NCBI GenBank assembly: GCA_000720375.1 | Contig: JOAA01000040.1 | Coordinates: 1 to 64,000, forward strand | Source: Rhodococcus rhodnii | GTDB lineage: Bacteria > Actinomycetota > Actinomycetes > Mycobacteriales > Pseudonocardiaceae | DNA length: 64,000 nt | Reading direction: 5' to 3' | Part shown: positions 38,601 through 46,415 of the stretch, piece after piece | How the letters are laid out: every line of letters begins with the position of its first letter | Numbering within the stretch: position 1 is the first letter of the stretch | Program-made: the position numbers and the translations under genes | The notes under the pieces: generated by a model | What the model saw: only the letters and a program-made list of their open reading frames with translations | What the model was told of the DNA's origin: nothing | Database searches by the model: none

Positions 38601-39738
38601 GGCGCGTGCGGACCACCAAGCACGCATCCAGGCATTGGCTGACACATCGAGCGTTGTGGACGAGACGTTGTTGCGGCGCATGGAACCCAGCGCGTATCTG
38701 GTGGTCGCCAGCCGGTCTGTGTCCGAACGGGACGCCGCGATGCTCGCCGCCAACTATGCCGCAGCGCTGGGGGCGCCGCTGCTGCTGGTCGATGACGAGT
38801 CGCTGTTCTCGTCGGGCGCGCATGCACGATCCGGCGATGTGCTCAGTGGTGCGATCCGTGGCGATCTGACTCGGGACGTGCGGCCGCGCTCGTCCACGCC
38901 GTCTTGGCTCGGTGACACGATTCTGGCCGAACTCGAGGAGGCACTGGAGGCCATCGCGCCTGCCTACATCGGAATCGTGTCGCAGCGAATGACCGTCCCG
39001 GTTGAACTGACCGGCCGGACGCCACTGGCCACGAGATACGCGGTCGGTCGCCTCACCGCCCCGGACAGCGTTTCGTTGTCATTGCTGATGTCTCACGCAG
39101 CGCTACGTGAAGAGGTTGCTCGTGATGTCCGAACCGCAGCCGTGGTAGTCGACGCGGCCGGTGCGTTGTCACACAGGTACCTAGCTGAGGCTCGGGCCGA
39201 GGCGCGTCACGTCAGCACGGCGCTCGCGGCCCGGCCACATGTCGCGGTCACGGACGTCAACGGCCACCACGACCGTGACGATTTCCTCTCCGCCGCCAAG
39301 GATGCGGCGATTCTGCACTTCTGCGGGCACGGCCAGTACGCACCCGAGTCCGGACTCGTCTTCGAGCAGGGTTTGTTGCGCGCACAGGACATCCCGGCGT
39401 TCGGGCGCGGCGCCCCGATCGTGTTCGCCAACGCGTGCGAGACCGGCGTCGTCCAAAGTGGCGCCGAACTGGGGCGGGCCTGGAGTGGCTTGGCGGCCGC
39501 GTTCATCGACGCGGGCGCGTTGAACTACCTCGGCAGCCTGTGGCCGATCCTGGACCGCGGATCCCGGGACCTCGCCGAACGGTTCTACACCCTGCTGCTG
39601 GCGGGCCATTCGGTGGGCGAGTCGCTGCGCCAGGCGAGACTCCAGGCGTTCCAGGAGGACGACAGCACGTGGGCAGCCGTGGTGTTGTTCGGCTGCCCAC
39701 GCTCCAGGCTGACATCCGCGGACCTCGATCGCTGGTGA
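35638..39738 (+). CDS. Giant CHAT protein, C-terminal part with CHAT protease domain
   Basis: Frame of 1,366 residues counted from a TTG at 35638. Helical, TPR-like segments fill the first ~450 residues, a beta-rich region about 490-700, then alpha/beta segments, and a CHAT domain (caspase-like protease) at the C-terminus. The catalytic dyad is intact: His in LHFCGHG and Cys in FANACETG (H1756 and C1792 if joined to the preceding part). GSLWPILDRGSRDLAERFY is a typical CHAT ending. The TTG has no convincing ribosome-binding site, which supports a join with the upstream frame. It ends 5 bases from the stop of the convergent caspase gene. Substrate and trigger are unknown. Confidence 0.78.
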   Translation: MYAAVDAVGNHPELDELGDLLALVAPRPSPEADAATPWVGTAISPLTQQALSIEDWATAVHSARNDLDALAGKGPEWLALVGILARALRGVADTTTDQDTVAAVAAEARELLDAAGDHLLAAVGEPERLWVLAACSLGLTAIALSDGPIPALVSQLLERATEVAAQGPDPLMLAECRHGLAHALLGRSDGEPLDNLYRALALFRETLVTYQEVRKQPGGRIRLPGLPEHFDYVNLAAVHSKIATMLHHQNEEPLVAALHVRAALWTYSVARDIAKKNDDPLSAARAQLRLARLKSSLASACLDHTRVHKGAFRRDFQLYLAVIEDVPASTWDFASRYALSALWDVDHALLTFLMANDDEGVAEALSTAFEVGGLALLRHGVTGVPIMMDDNQSNMARMRRVALVVLHSAFHRVLGHRIARDDTGLGLEILRWTRYLTALMLVEDFPRRGSELGDLTTASADFERLRWEADPILRAFVRPYAEWLSVARNDGVTAVNGLAATPAGSGLEIILPSHARSFTVHGLAPTEMRVQLRDSSWVKTNSTGAVGSQMLHVDWSETPPVLPVLTGLCGETAKFVVTRLPVRSWDVWVMHVAVADGERLELSFPHRLRGPARTLNRDDVAILEAPGVTLEVSQAFDDDTAVSVRPLDDGTALTVQGEIRIAVRATPLVVDADVALLARNDNAFSGGCGAATASAAVSPTLTIPAWLMRTYSPLLLFDDTVDARLLLRLRDSSHRHIVVVGAPATERDVWQLASVLVDPARDVVFLVAPDEVDRVVEGVNELLETVAQLRAAPLYTIAGSPDAPDEQSTAVQVIVVPRPLAPAAVQLALDVFAFRRFPTEDIPTGTDGVPYTFQILGDAPAWRRVITALPNLATWEDLLAVARVITNELPFEQIGTPHESFLELYQPMAKRPAIIVPDDPAVVLACTPYARHLGALLLPDDPAGWEVARQLECPRVLAVERPGGAEEAGVAEWLPHEPQLIATKFAAVARADHQARIQALADTSSVVDETLLRRMEPSAYLVVASRSVSERDAAMLAANYAAALGAPLLLVDDESLFSSGAHARSGDVLSGAIRGDLTRDVRPRSSTPSWLGDTILAELEEALEAIAPAYIGIVSQRMTVPVELTGRTPLATRYAVGRLTAPDSVSLSLLMSHAALREEVARDVRTAAVVVDAAGALSHRYLAEARAEARHVSTALAARPHVAVTDVNGHHDRDDFLSAAKDAAILHFCGHGQYAPESGLVFEQGLLRAQDIPAFGRGAPIVFANACETGVVQSGAELGRAWSGLAAAFIDAGALNYLGSLWPILDRGSRDLAERFYTLLLAGHSVGESLRQARLQAFQEDDSTWAAVVLFGCPRSRLTSADLDRW

Positions 39739-39743
39739 ACCGA

Positions 39744-42227
39744 TCAGGGATCGACCGCGACCACCTCGAACGCGAAGGACATGTCGTTGGCCCGCAACAG
39801 GCCTTGCTCGGGATGTCTGCCGATACCGTCGGCCGCGCCGAACTTCTGATGCGGCAACAGGGTGGTGCGGTAGACGCCGATACTGTTGCCCTGCAACTTC
39901 TCCAGGACACGGGCGGCCGAACGCACCAGCACGGCGACCGCCGCGACTGAACCCGCGATCGCCGCCGCGGCCGGGGCGGCGACAGCGAGAGCCGCGAGCG
40001 TGATGACCGCATTGGACACCTGCTCGTCCGCTGTCTGCGTCACCAGCAGGTCCGCGAGGTCGGTGTCGGGCGAATCGTCCTTGGCGACCCAGAGTGCGAT
40101 GTCCAGGAACCGCGCCACCGGTCCCTCGTAGATCAGCACATCGTCGAAGGGCAGCCGATCCCCGTCCTTGACGCGGTCGAAACGCATGGTGCTGGCCCGG
40201 TACGGTCCACCCTCCTCAGCGGGGGCGGCGGTAATGACGACGGCGTCGATCCGGACCCGCGACTTGAGGATCGACCGGTTGCTGTGCACGGTCAACTCCT
40301 TGAGCCGCAACGCGATCCTCTTCGGCGGGCGGACGCCGCGGGGCAGCAGCAACCGGAACGAGTTGTCCGGGCGTTCCTCGAGTTCGAACCTCGGCTCGTC
40401 GCCTGCCGGCCGGGCCGAGGGGTGCAGCAGGAAATCGAACCGATCGACTCGCCAGCGGACACCCGCGCCCGCACCCGGGCGAGGCACGTCCCGACGGCCG
40501 ACTGCGAGATCGTCGACAATCCGCGCCAAGTCGTTGACCGAGCCGCCGGCCGCACGGACCACGCCGGGTTGACCGAGCCGTCCCAGTGCGTCGACTTTGC
40601 GGTCGGCGATCACCGTGACGAAGCTTTCCAGCCGTGGCGCGCCAGTCGGCAGGGTCTCCGGCCACATCAGCGGCAACCCGCCCTCCTCCCACTCACGGCC
40701 CAGTTCGTAGGTCTCGTCTCGGGCGAGCGTCACGCCGCTGCCCTCGGAGGTCGTCAGCTCGGTCACCGCTCCGGCCAGTCCGACGTCGAACACGTTGACG
40801 TACCGGTTGCTCAGCGACGAGTTCGTGCAGCGAACGACCAACTGATCACCCACGAACAGATGCTCGCCCGAGGTCACTTCGACTTCCCGGCCGCCGGGCA
40901 ACAACCGGTGGTACGAGACGGTGACGTCATCCGGCAGGCTCGCCTTGTCCTTGCCACTCGGCAACATCCGGACGTGGTCGGCGATGGCCAGCACGCGCAC
41001 CGCGTCGGTGGCCTTGTGAAACGGCATGGGCTGGGCGAAAAGCGGTTCGCCCGCCACGTCGAACAGGTTGACTGTGTCTTCCTCGATCTGTGCTGTCGCG
41101 AGGACTCCGTCGTTGTGGTCTGTCGGCTGCACGCCCGCGGTCTTCTCGAACGCGGCGACAAGCTCCGCACGGTGCGGGCTGTCCACTGGAAGTACGGCCA
41201 CCGGGCGGCGAGTGAGCGCGACATCTTTCGGCCACGCCGACGTTCCGACCGGCAACTGCGTCGCGTCCCCGTCGAACTGCAGAACCGCGTCTGCGCCGAC
41301 AATGCGGACGACGACGGCCTCTGCGAACGGCTCATCCGAACCCGGTTTGGTCAAGGCGTACCGGTCCCCCGCCGTGACACCGAAGACTGCGGCTTCAGGC
41401 AGCAGCGCCGTCGTCCCTTTGACCCGGACGGGCAGCACGCCCAACGCGCCCCGCGTCTGCAGGGAGAACAGCAGCCGGTCCGCGGGTCCTTCGATGTCCG
41501 GACGTTGCTCTGCGACAACGCGATTGCGGACCACCTCCAACGCGTCCGACCACGTGATGCCGAGGTCCTTGTCCAGGATCTGCACGAGGGCGGCGGTGAG
41601 CATGCCGTGCCGTCCACCGAGCTCAGGCACGTAGTCCTCGAACGCGCTCTGGTCAGGAGAGCAAGCGACGACTCGGACCGCGTTCGGGTTGCCATCGGCC
41701 GACATTCCGTTGGCTGCCCGGGCAGCCCGCCACCGCTGGACAAGGTCCTCTTCGGGGAACGCCAGCTGATCATTGGCCTTGGGCAGCGCGGCTCCCCTGC
41801 GTGACATGCGTGCCGCGTGGCAGCAGTCGAGGATCACGGTGACGTTCTCGGTCTTCTCGGTCAGATCCCATTGCAGCAGACTGAGTTCCTCGGCCAGCAC
41901 ACAGCGGGCGCGCTCGTCGGAGCGGTCGTCGGCATCGGTGGGCACGATGTACTGCAACCACGTCGGCAACGTCGGGTCCTCTGCGTGCAACGGATTGCGC
42001 ATCCGACCGCCGTGCCCGGAGTAGTACACCACTGCGATGTCGTCCGGGCCGGTGTCCTCGATCAGCCCGCGGTATCGAGCGAGGATCTCGTCGGTCGTGG
42101 CGTGCCCGTCCATGCTGGGGATGGTGGTGAAGCCGATTCGGCTGAGCACGTCGTCCATCGCCTCGATGTCCCTGTGCACTCCGGACAGGCCCTGGGTCTG
42201 GCTGCCGATCAACAGTGCTCGTTTCAT
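39744..42227 (-). CDS. Caspase-like (metacaspase, C14) protein with hydrophobic C-terminal segment
   Basis: Protein of 827 residues. The N-terminal caspase domain (about 1-270) has the catalytic His H72 (YYSGHGGR) and Cys C136 (LDCCHAAR), as in bacterial caspase-like peptidases that cut after basic residues. The central 550 residues are beta-rich with no family I recognise. Near the C-terminus, about residues 738-772, lies a long Ala/Val/Ile-rich stretch, long enough for a membrane helix or hairpin, followed by about 55 soluble residues. The start overlaps the stop of the CHAT gene by one base (TGATG). Last gene of the pseudo-CHAT/CHAT/caspase operon. Confidence 0.85.
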   Translation of the reverse strand: MKRALLIGSQTQGLSGVHRDIEAMDDVLSRIGFTTIPSMDGHATTDEILARYRGLIEDTGPDDIAVVYYSGHGGRMRNPLHAEDPTLPTWLQYIVPTDADDRSDERARCVLAEELSLLQWDLTEKTENVTVILDCCHAARMSRRGAALPKANDQLAFPEEDLVQRWRAARAANGMSADGNPNAVRVVACSPDQSAFEDYVPELGGRHGMLTAALVQILDKDLGITWSDALEVVRNRVVAEQRPDIEGPADRLLFSLQTRGALGVLPVRVKGTTALLPEAAVFGVTAGDRYALTKPGSDEPFAEAVVVRIVGADAVLQFDGDATQLPVGTSAWPKDVALTRRPVAVLPVDSPHRAELVAAFEKTAGVQPTDHNDGVLATAQIEEDTVNLFDVAGEPLFAQPMPFHKATDAVRVLAIADHVRMLPSGKDKASLPDDVTVSYHRLLPGGREVEVTSGEHLFVGDQLVVRCTNSSLSNRYVNVFDVGLAGAVTELTTSEGSGVTLARDETYELGREWEEGGLPLMWPETLPTGAPRLESFVTVIADRKVDALGRLGQPGVVRAAGGSVNDLARIVDDLAVGRRDVPRPGAGAGVRWRVDRFDFLLHPSARPAGDEPRFELEERPDNSFRLLLPRGVRPPKRIALRLKELTVHSNRSILKSRVRIDAVVITAAPAEEGGPYRASTMRFDRVKDGDRLPFDDVLIYEGPVARFLDIALWVAKDDSPDTDLADLLVTQTADEQVSNAVITLAALAVAAPAAAAIAGSVAAVAVLVRSAARVLEKLQGNSIGVYRTTLLPHQKFGAADGIGRHPEQGLLRANDMSFAFEVVAVDP

Positions 42228-44074
42228 CACGTCGTCTCCCGGAGGTGTCGTCGGCTCGCCCGCAACGAGACAGGCAAGGCAGGAAGCCGGGTGGTCGGGT
42301 TGCCGTACAGCGCGTAAGCCGCCCAAGTGATGTGGGCCGCGTCCCTGGCGCGAGCCTTCTCCCGGGTGTCCCGGATCGCTTCGCCGACGACCGCGCCGCC
42401 GAGCAGGTTCTCGTAGAAGTTCCGGGCGAACTCGGCGGCGAGATCGTCGTAGACCGGCCAGAGTGCGCCGACGCACGCACTGGCGCCGCCGTAGACGAAC
42501 GCGCTCGCCAGTCCTTTGTGTTCTTGGCCGAGGTAGGTCGTGCTCGGATCGTCGCCATGGCCGACTTTGCTGCTGTCGCAGGCGTTGAGGAACACGAACG
42601 GGCTGCCGCGAGTGATCCGCTGGATCTTGTGTGCCATGAACGGCTCGTCACCGGCGAGCATTAAGCAGCTCTGTTCCGGCTTGTCGGCACTGAACTTCGC
42701 GTGCCCGGCATAGTGGATCACATGGTAGCCGCCGGAGAGCAAGGCGTCGTTGAGCGCGTGCCCGGTGGCCTCGTCGCCCTTCAACGTGGTGATCTGGATC
42801 AGCTTGCGCCCTGGTGAGTTCCAGTTCTCCTCGAGGTAGGTCTCGATCGCGTTGATCTCTTCCTCGGCTTTGGGCAGGTTGCTGTCCGGATCGGCGTACA
42901 CGAGCAGGAACTTCAGCTGTCCGTCGGTGGTGCGCGGCCGGTGCCGTACGCGCTGCGGGAACCCGGGACTCACCGGCATCCGCGAGAACGGCCGCCCCTG
43001 GCACAGGAAGTTCTCGCCGTCGTGCATCAGCTCCCACGGGATTTCCACGTCGTTCGTGGTGATGGTGAGACTGCCGGAGCTGTCGCCGGCGAGGTGTCGC
43101 TGGATCGCTTCCGGGAGGATGAGGCTGTACAGCATGTCACCCACGTTGCGCAGTTGTTCGACCATGTCGCGCGGCGGCGGTCCCGGCGGGGCCGGACGGG
43201 TCGCGACGTCCCTTGCCTGCCTGTGCAGACGGGTGTTCAGGGTGGTGGTGACCTGTTCGATGAGCCGCACCGCGCTGTCCCGGTCCCGCTCGGTCATCCT
43301 GCTTTCCCCAGGCAGCAGCGTTGTCGGCGCTGATTCGCCGTAGATGCGCAGCAGCACTGTGTATTCGACCACGCGGCTTTTCCTCTTGTCCCTGCGCAGG
43401 ACGACGATCTCCGTGCGGCGCTTGAGCAGCGTGGCTTCCTCCAGCTTGCGCTGCAGCACCTCCAGCAGCGGGGCACCGTGCTGACGGCGGTACTCCTGGT
43501 CGATCTGCTCGAATCGCGTGTTCAGTTCGTCCAGCTTGACGAAGACCTGATGACACCGTTGTGCGGCGTAAGCCCGTTTGACCTGCATGAGCAGAGATTC
43601 GAGCATCACCACCTGACTGCGGTCGTCGATCACCGACGCACCTTCGGCGCTCGCCGAGGCCAACGCCGCAGTGAGGTCGCCCACCCGAGTCGTCCAGCTG
43701 TGCACGTCGGCTTGCACGCCGGCAAGCAACTCCCGCTGCTCCCGCCCCTGTTCGGTCAAGATCGGCAGGATCTCCTCGGCGCAGCGCCACCTCGGTCCTT
43801 CCAACAACGACACGAGCCGGTCGATCTGCGCACCGGCCGGTCCGCTCGCCGCGGCTCGCACGCTTTCCCTGGCTTCGTCCACTTGCTTTGTGATGGTGGC
43901 CAGCAAGGTGTGCTCGCCGGTGACGGCGAACAACTTCGCGCTGCGCAAGGGATCGATCTGGTCCCGCAGGTGCTCGACGAGCTGCTCGCGCTCGGTCAGC
44001 CTCGTCATCAGCTCCGCCAGTCGTCGTGCGACCAGCCTGGACGGGCGCGGAGGTTCGGCGGGTGCGGTGCTCAT
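42227..44074 (-). CDS. CHAT-domain protease with coiled-coil N-terminus
   Basis: Protein of 615 residues. The first ~260 residues are charged, heptad-rich helices (LTEREQLVEHLRDQ, LEEATLLKRRTEIVVLRRD), probably coiled coil. The CHAT domain (about 330-600) has VEIPWELMHDG, the catalytic His H458 (VIHYAGHAKF) and Cys C499 (FLNACDSS). GHGDDPSTTYLGQEHKGLASAFVYGGA is typical. It overlaps the upstream pseudo-CHAT gene by four bases (ATGA) and the caspase by one, so the three are made together, perhaps as a complex or a cascade. Confidence 0.87.
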   Translation of the reverse strand: MSTAPAEPPRPSRLVARRLAELMTRLTEREQLVEHLRDQIDPLRSAKLFAVTGEHTLLATITKQVDEARESVRAAASGPAGAQIDRLVSLLEGPRWRCAEEILPILTEQGREQRELLAGVQADVHSWTTRVGDLTAALASASAEGASVIDDRSQVVMLESLLMQVKRAYAAQRCHQVFVKLDELNTRFEQIDQEYRRQHGAPLLEVLQRKLEEATLLKRRTEIVVLRRDKRKSRVVEYTVLLRIYGESAPTTLLPGESRMTERDRDSAVRLIEQVTTTLNTRLHRQARDVATRPAPPGPPPRDMVEQLRNVGDMLYSLILPEAIQRHLAGDSSGSLTITTNDVEIPWELMHDGENFLCQGRPFSRMPVSPGFPQRVRHRPRTTDGQLKFLLVYADPDSNLPKAEEEINAIETYLEENWNSPGRKLIQITTLKGDEATGHALNDALLSGGYHVIHYAGHAKFSADKPEQSCLMLAGDEPFMAHKIQRITRGSPFVFLNACDSSKVGHGDDPSTTYLGQEHKGLASAFVYGGASACVGALWPVYDDLAAEFARNFYENLLGGAVVGEAIRDTREKARARDAAHITWAAYALYGNPTTRLPALPVSLRASRRHLRETT

Positions 44075-45204
44075 GTGATGTCCTTGAGGCGGTCCCTGTC
44101 GCGCTTCAGCGTGGTCAGCAGGTCCTTGAGCTGGCGGCGCACGGGTTCGGGCATCGCTTTGAGGCTGTGGTCGGGCCAGCGGTCACGCAATGTGGCGAGA
44201 TTCGTCCGCTTCAGCTGGATCATCGTGGCGAGATACTCCGCCTCCGCACGCAGATCGGGCCGCAGCGGGATGGGTGTCTTGAGACGTTGTGCGGAGCTTT
44301 GTGCCGGTTGGGATGAGCGGGATGTCAGGCGGATCCGCGGTGCCTCGGTCCCGTTCTGGTAGAGCACGGAGAACGACCAGTCCGGGCGTCCTGGTTCGGA
44401 CAGGTCCACCGCCGCCCGCGCCTTGGCCACGGCCGACTCGACCCTGCCGTGTTTGCCCAAGGCTCCATACAGTTCGGTGAGGAACGTGGCCCTGACCGTG
44501 TCGGTGCTGGGAGTGCGGAAACCGAGGACAGCGGGAACCTTTTTCGCGTGGAACGCGGCGGCCTGGTCGGTGGCGGCACCGTCCAAGATCAACAGAAGTG
44601 GTGGCCTGCCGGCGAGCGAGACAGGTTGTTTTCCCAGTACGTGCACCACGTGTGGGAACTCGTCGGGCGCTGAACCGCGCTCCTGGTACGAGACCGCGGC
44701 ACTCGATGGCACGAACGGCTGTGCATGGGTGGGATCGCCGACGATGAGGACGCCCGGTTGCGTCGCCAGGGCGGTATGGGGCGACGGGCCCCGATGTGTG
44801 CGCCTGCCGATCGTGAATCCCGGTACGAGCGCGACGAAGTCTCGTTTGATGGCGCGGTCGTACAGCAGTTCCCACGGCAGAGCTTGCAGATCCGGCGATG
44901 CCGCCACGATGTGCAGCCGCACGCCGGTTATGCCTTGGTCATCAGTGCCGACCGCGTTGGCGTACAACCGCGCCGCTTCTCCGGCGAAAACCGCACCGAA
45001 CAAACGCATGCCGATATCGCGGGCGAAGTCGCTCTCGGCATTGCCCGCGGTCTGCTTGAACACCAAGGGACTGGTGAGTGTGCTGAGGTCCGCGTGGTCG
45101 ACCGGGACCGAGAACGGGACCCGAACGTGTTTCGGATCGCCGGCGATACGAACCAGCGCATGGTCGGCGAACACCTCGACCCACAAGTCCATGCAGTCGG
45201 CCAT
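44071..45204 (-). CDS. Pseudo-CHAT protein lacking the catalytic pair
   Basis: Protein of 377 residues. It keeps CHAT scaffold motifs (LPWELLYDRAIKRDF, then alternating strands and helices) but the active-site positions are lost: HVVHVLGKQ around H188 lacks the second His of the HYAGH pattern, and LILDGAATD has D208-G209-A210 where an active CHAT has N-A-C. I infer a catalytically dead homologue, perhaps a regulator or sensor for the CHAT gene it overlaps. The C-terminus is Arg/Lys-rich helices. GGGGAGGG before the ATG at 45204 decides the start; the frame upstream of it is not protein-like. First gene of the operon. Confidence 0.75.
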   Translation of the reverse strand: MADCMDLWVEVFADHALVRIAGDPKHVRVPFSVPVDHADLSTLTSPLVFKQTAGNAESDFARDIGMRLFGAVFAGEAARLYANAVGTDDQGITGVRLHIVAASPDLQALPWELLYDRAIKRDFVALVPGFTIGRRTHRGPSPHTALATQPGVLIVGDPTHAQPFVPSSAAVSYQERGSAPDEFPHVVHVLGKQPVSLAGRPPLLLILDGAATDQAAAFHAKKVPAVLGFRTPSTDTVRATFLTELYGALGKHGRVESAVAKARAAVDLSEPGRPDWSFSVLYQNGTEAPRIRLTSRSSQPAQSSAQRLKTPIPLRPDLRAEAEYLATMIQLKRTNLATLRDRWPDHSLKAMPEPVRRQLKDLLTTLKRDRDRLKDIT

Positions 45205-45493
45205 GGTCCCTCCCCTGCTCGGCGACCCACCACTGCTGGTGCGCGGCCGTGCAGCAGGTCCTTCTGCCGGAACCGCAAGCCTGTTACGTTCCGCTGTTGA
45301 ACTCACCCAAATGGCGTAGCAAATACTCCATATGTTCGAGTACTCAGCGGGCCTTGACCGATGCAGTCCATTCGCGACATTCCACTCCAGACAGTACGAC
45401 GCGGGACGTACGGCGAATGCCGCTCCTGGTGCGACGACGAAGCGATGCCGCTTCTCCACGATGGTCGCGACCGGACATCAGGGGAGGAAGGCC

Positions 45494-46330
45494 ATGGTTG
45501 GCAGGCGTTCAAGAGCGGCGCGACGAGGATTCGTGGTCGAGCAGATCCGCCGAGGCGAAGGCCCGGTGGAAACCAGACACGGCTCCCCGGGACGGGCGCT
45601 GGCTGGGCACGTCCACAGTTATCGCGGGTACCGGAATGAACGGGGTGGGTCCGCGCGGCTGCGGTTGGTGCCATCGCTTCGGTTGAACCTGGACATCAGT
45701 CTTGGCGTGCGACCCCGGTTGGCCGGCTCGGGAGCCGTACCCGCGGGGGCGGTATATGGCATGCGCACGGATCCTGCGGTGTTGGTGCGTAATGAGGGGG
45801 AAGGCGTGCTCGTGGAGCTGACGCCGCCCGGGGCGTACACGATGCTTGGCGTACCACTGTGGGAACTCGCCAATACCGTGATCGATGTCGCCGATGTGTT
45901 GGGGCGCAAGGCGGAACAGCTCGTGGACAGGCTCGCGGAGACGCCAGGATGGCGGGCGCGCTTGGCATTGCTCGACAACTCACTCGCCATCCGGGCCGCA
46001 GTGGGACCGCAGCCCGCGCCACAGGTCGTGTGGGCGTGGCAACAACTGTGCCGATCCAGCTGCCATATCCCGATCGCCCAGTTGGCCGACGAGGTCGGCT
46101 GGACCCGTCGGCATCTGCTGACCCGGTTTCGCCAGCAGATCGGCCTGGCACCCAAGACGGTCTCCCGCGTGATCCGTTTCCAGCGTGCACTGCAACTGCT
46201 TCAGCAGCCCGGGAGCCGCCCGTCTGTCGGCAGTGTCGCGCAGCTGACCGGATACAGCGACCAGGCCCACCTCACTCGCGAGTTCCGTGCCCTCGCAGGC
46301 GTCACACCCGTCCGACTGGCCGGCGCCTAG
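45494..46330 (+). CDS. AraC-family transcriptional regulator
   Basis: Protein of 278 residues with a C-terminal pair of helix-turn-helix motifs (IAQLADEVGWTRRHLLTRFRQQIG ... VAQLTGYSDQAHLTREFRALAGVTP). The N-terminal part resembles DUF6597-type AraC regulators of actinomycetes that sense an unknown ligand. GGGGAGGAAG directly before the ATG at 45494 fixes the start although the frame opens at 45332. It diverges from the pseudo-CHAT operon across 289 bases and lies 85 bases before the erythromycin-esterase-like gene, either of which it might control. Confidence 0.85.
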   Translation: MVGRRSRAARRGFVVEQIRRGEGPVETRHGSPGRALAGHVHSYRGYRNERGGSARLRLVPSLRLNLDISLGVRPRLAGSGAVPAGAVYGMRTDPAVLVRNEGEGVLVELTPPGAYTMLGVPLWELANTVIDVADVLGRKAEQLVDRLAETPGWRARLALLDNSLAIRAAVGPQPAPQVVWAWQQLCRSSCHIPIAQLADEVGWTRRHLLTRFRQQIGLAPKTVSRVIRFQRALQLLQQPGSRPSVGSVAQLTGYSDQAHLTREFRALAGVTPVRLAGA

Positions 46331-46415
46331 CCACAACGCAGTTCCCATTCGGTCAAGACACGGCACCGAGCAACCGGATACGAATGCCACTCGGGGTGTA
46401 CAGGGGAGGGAATTG

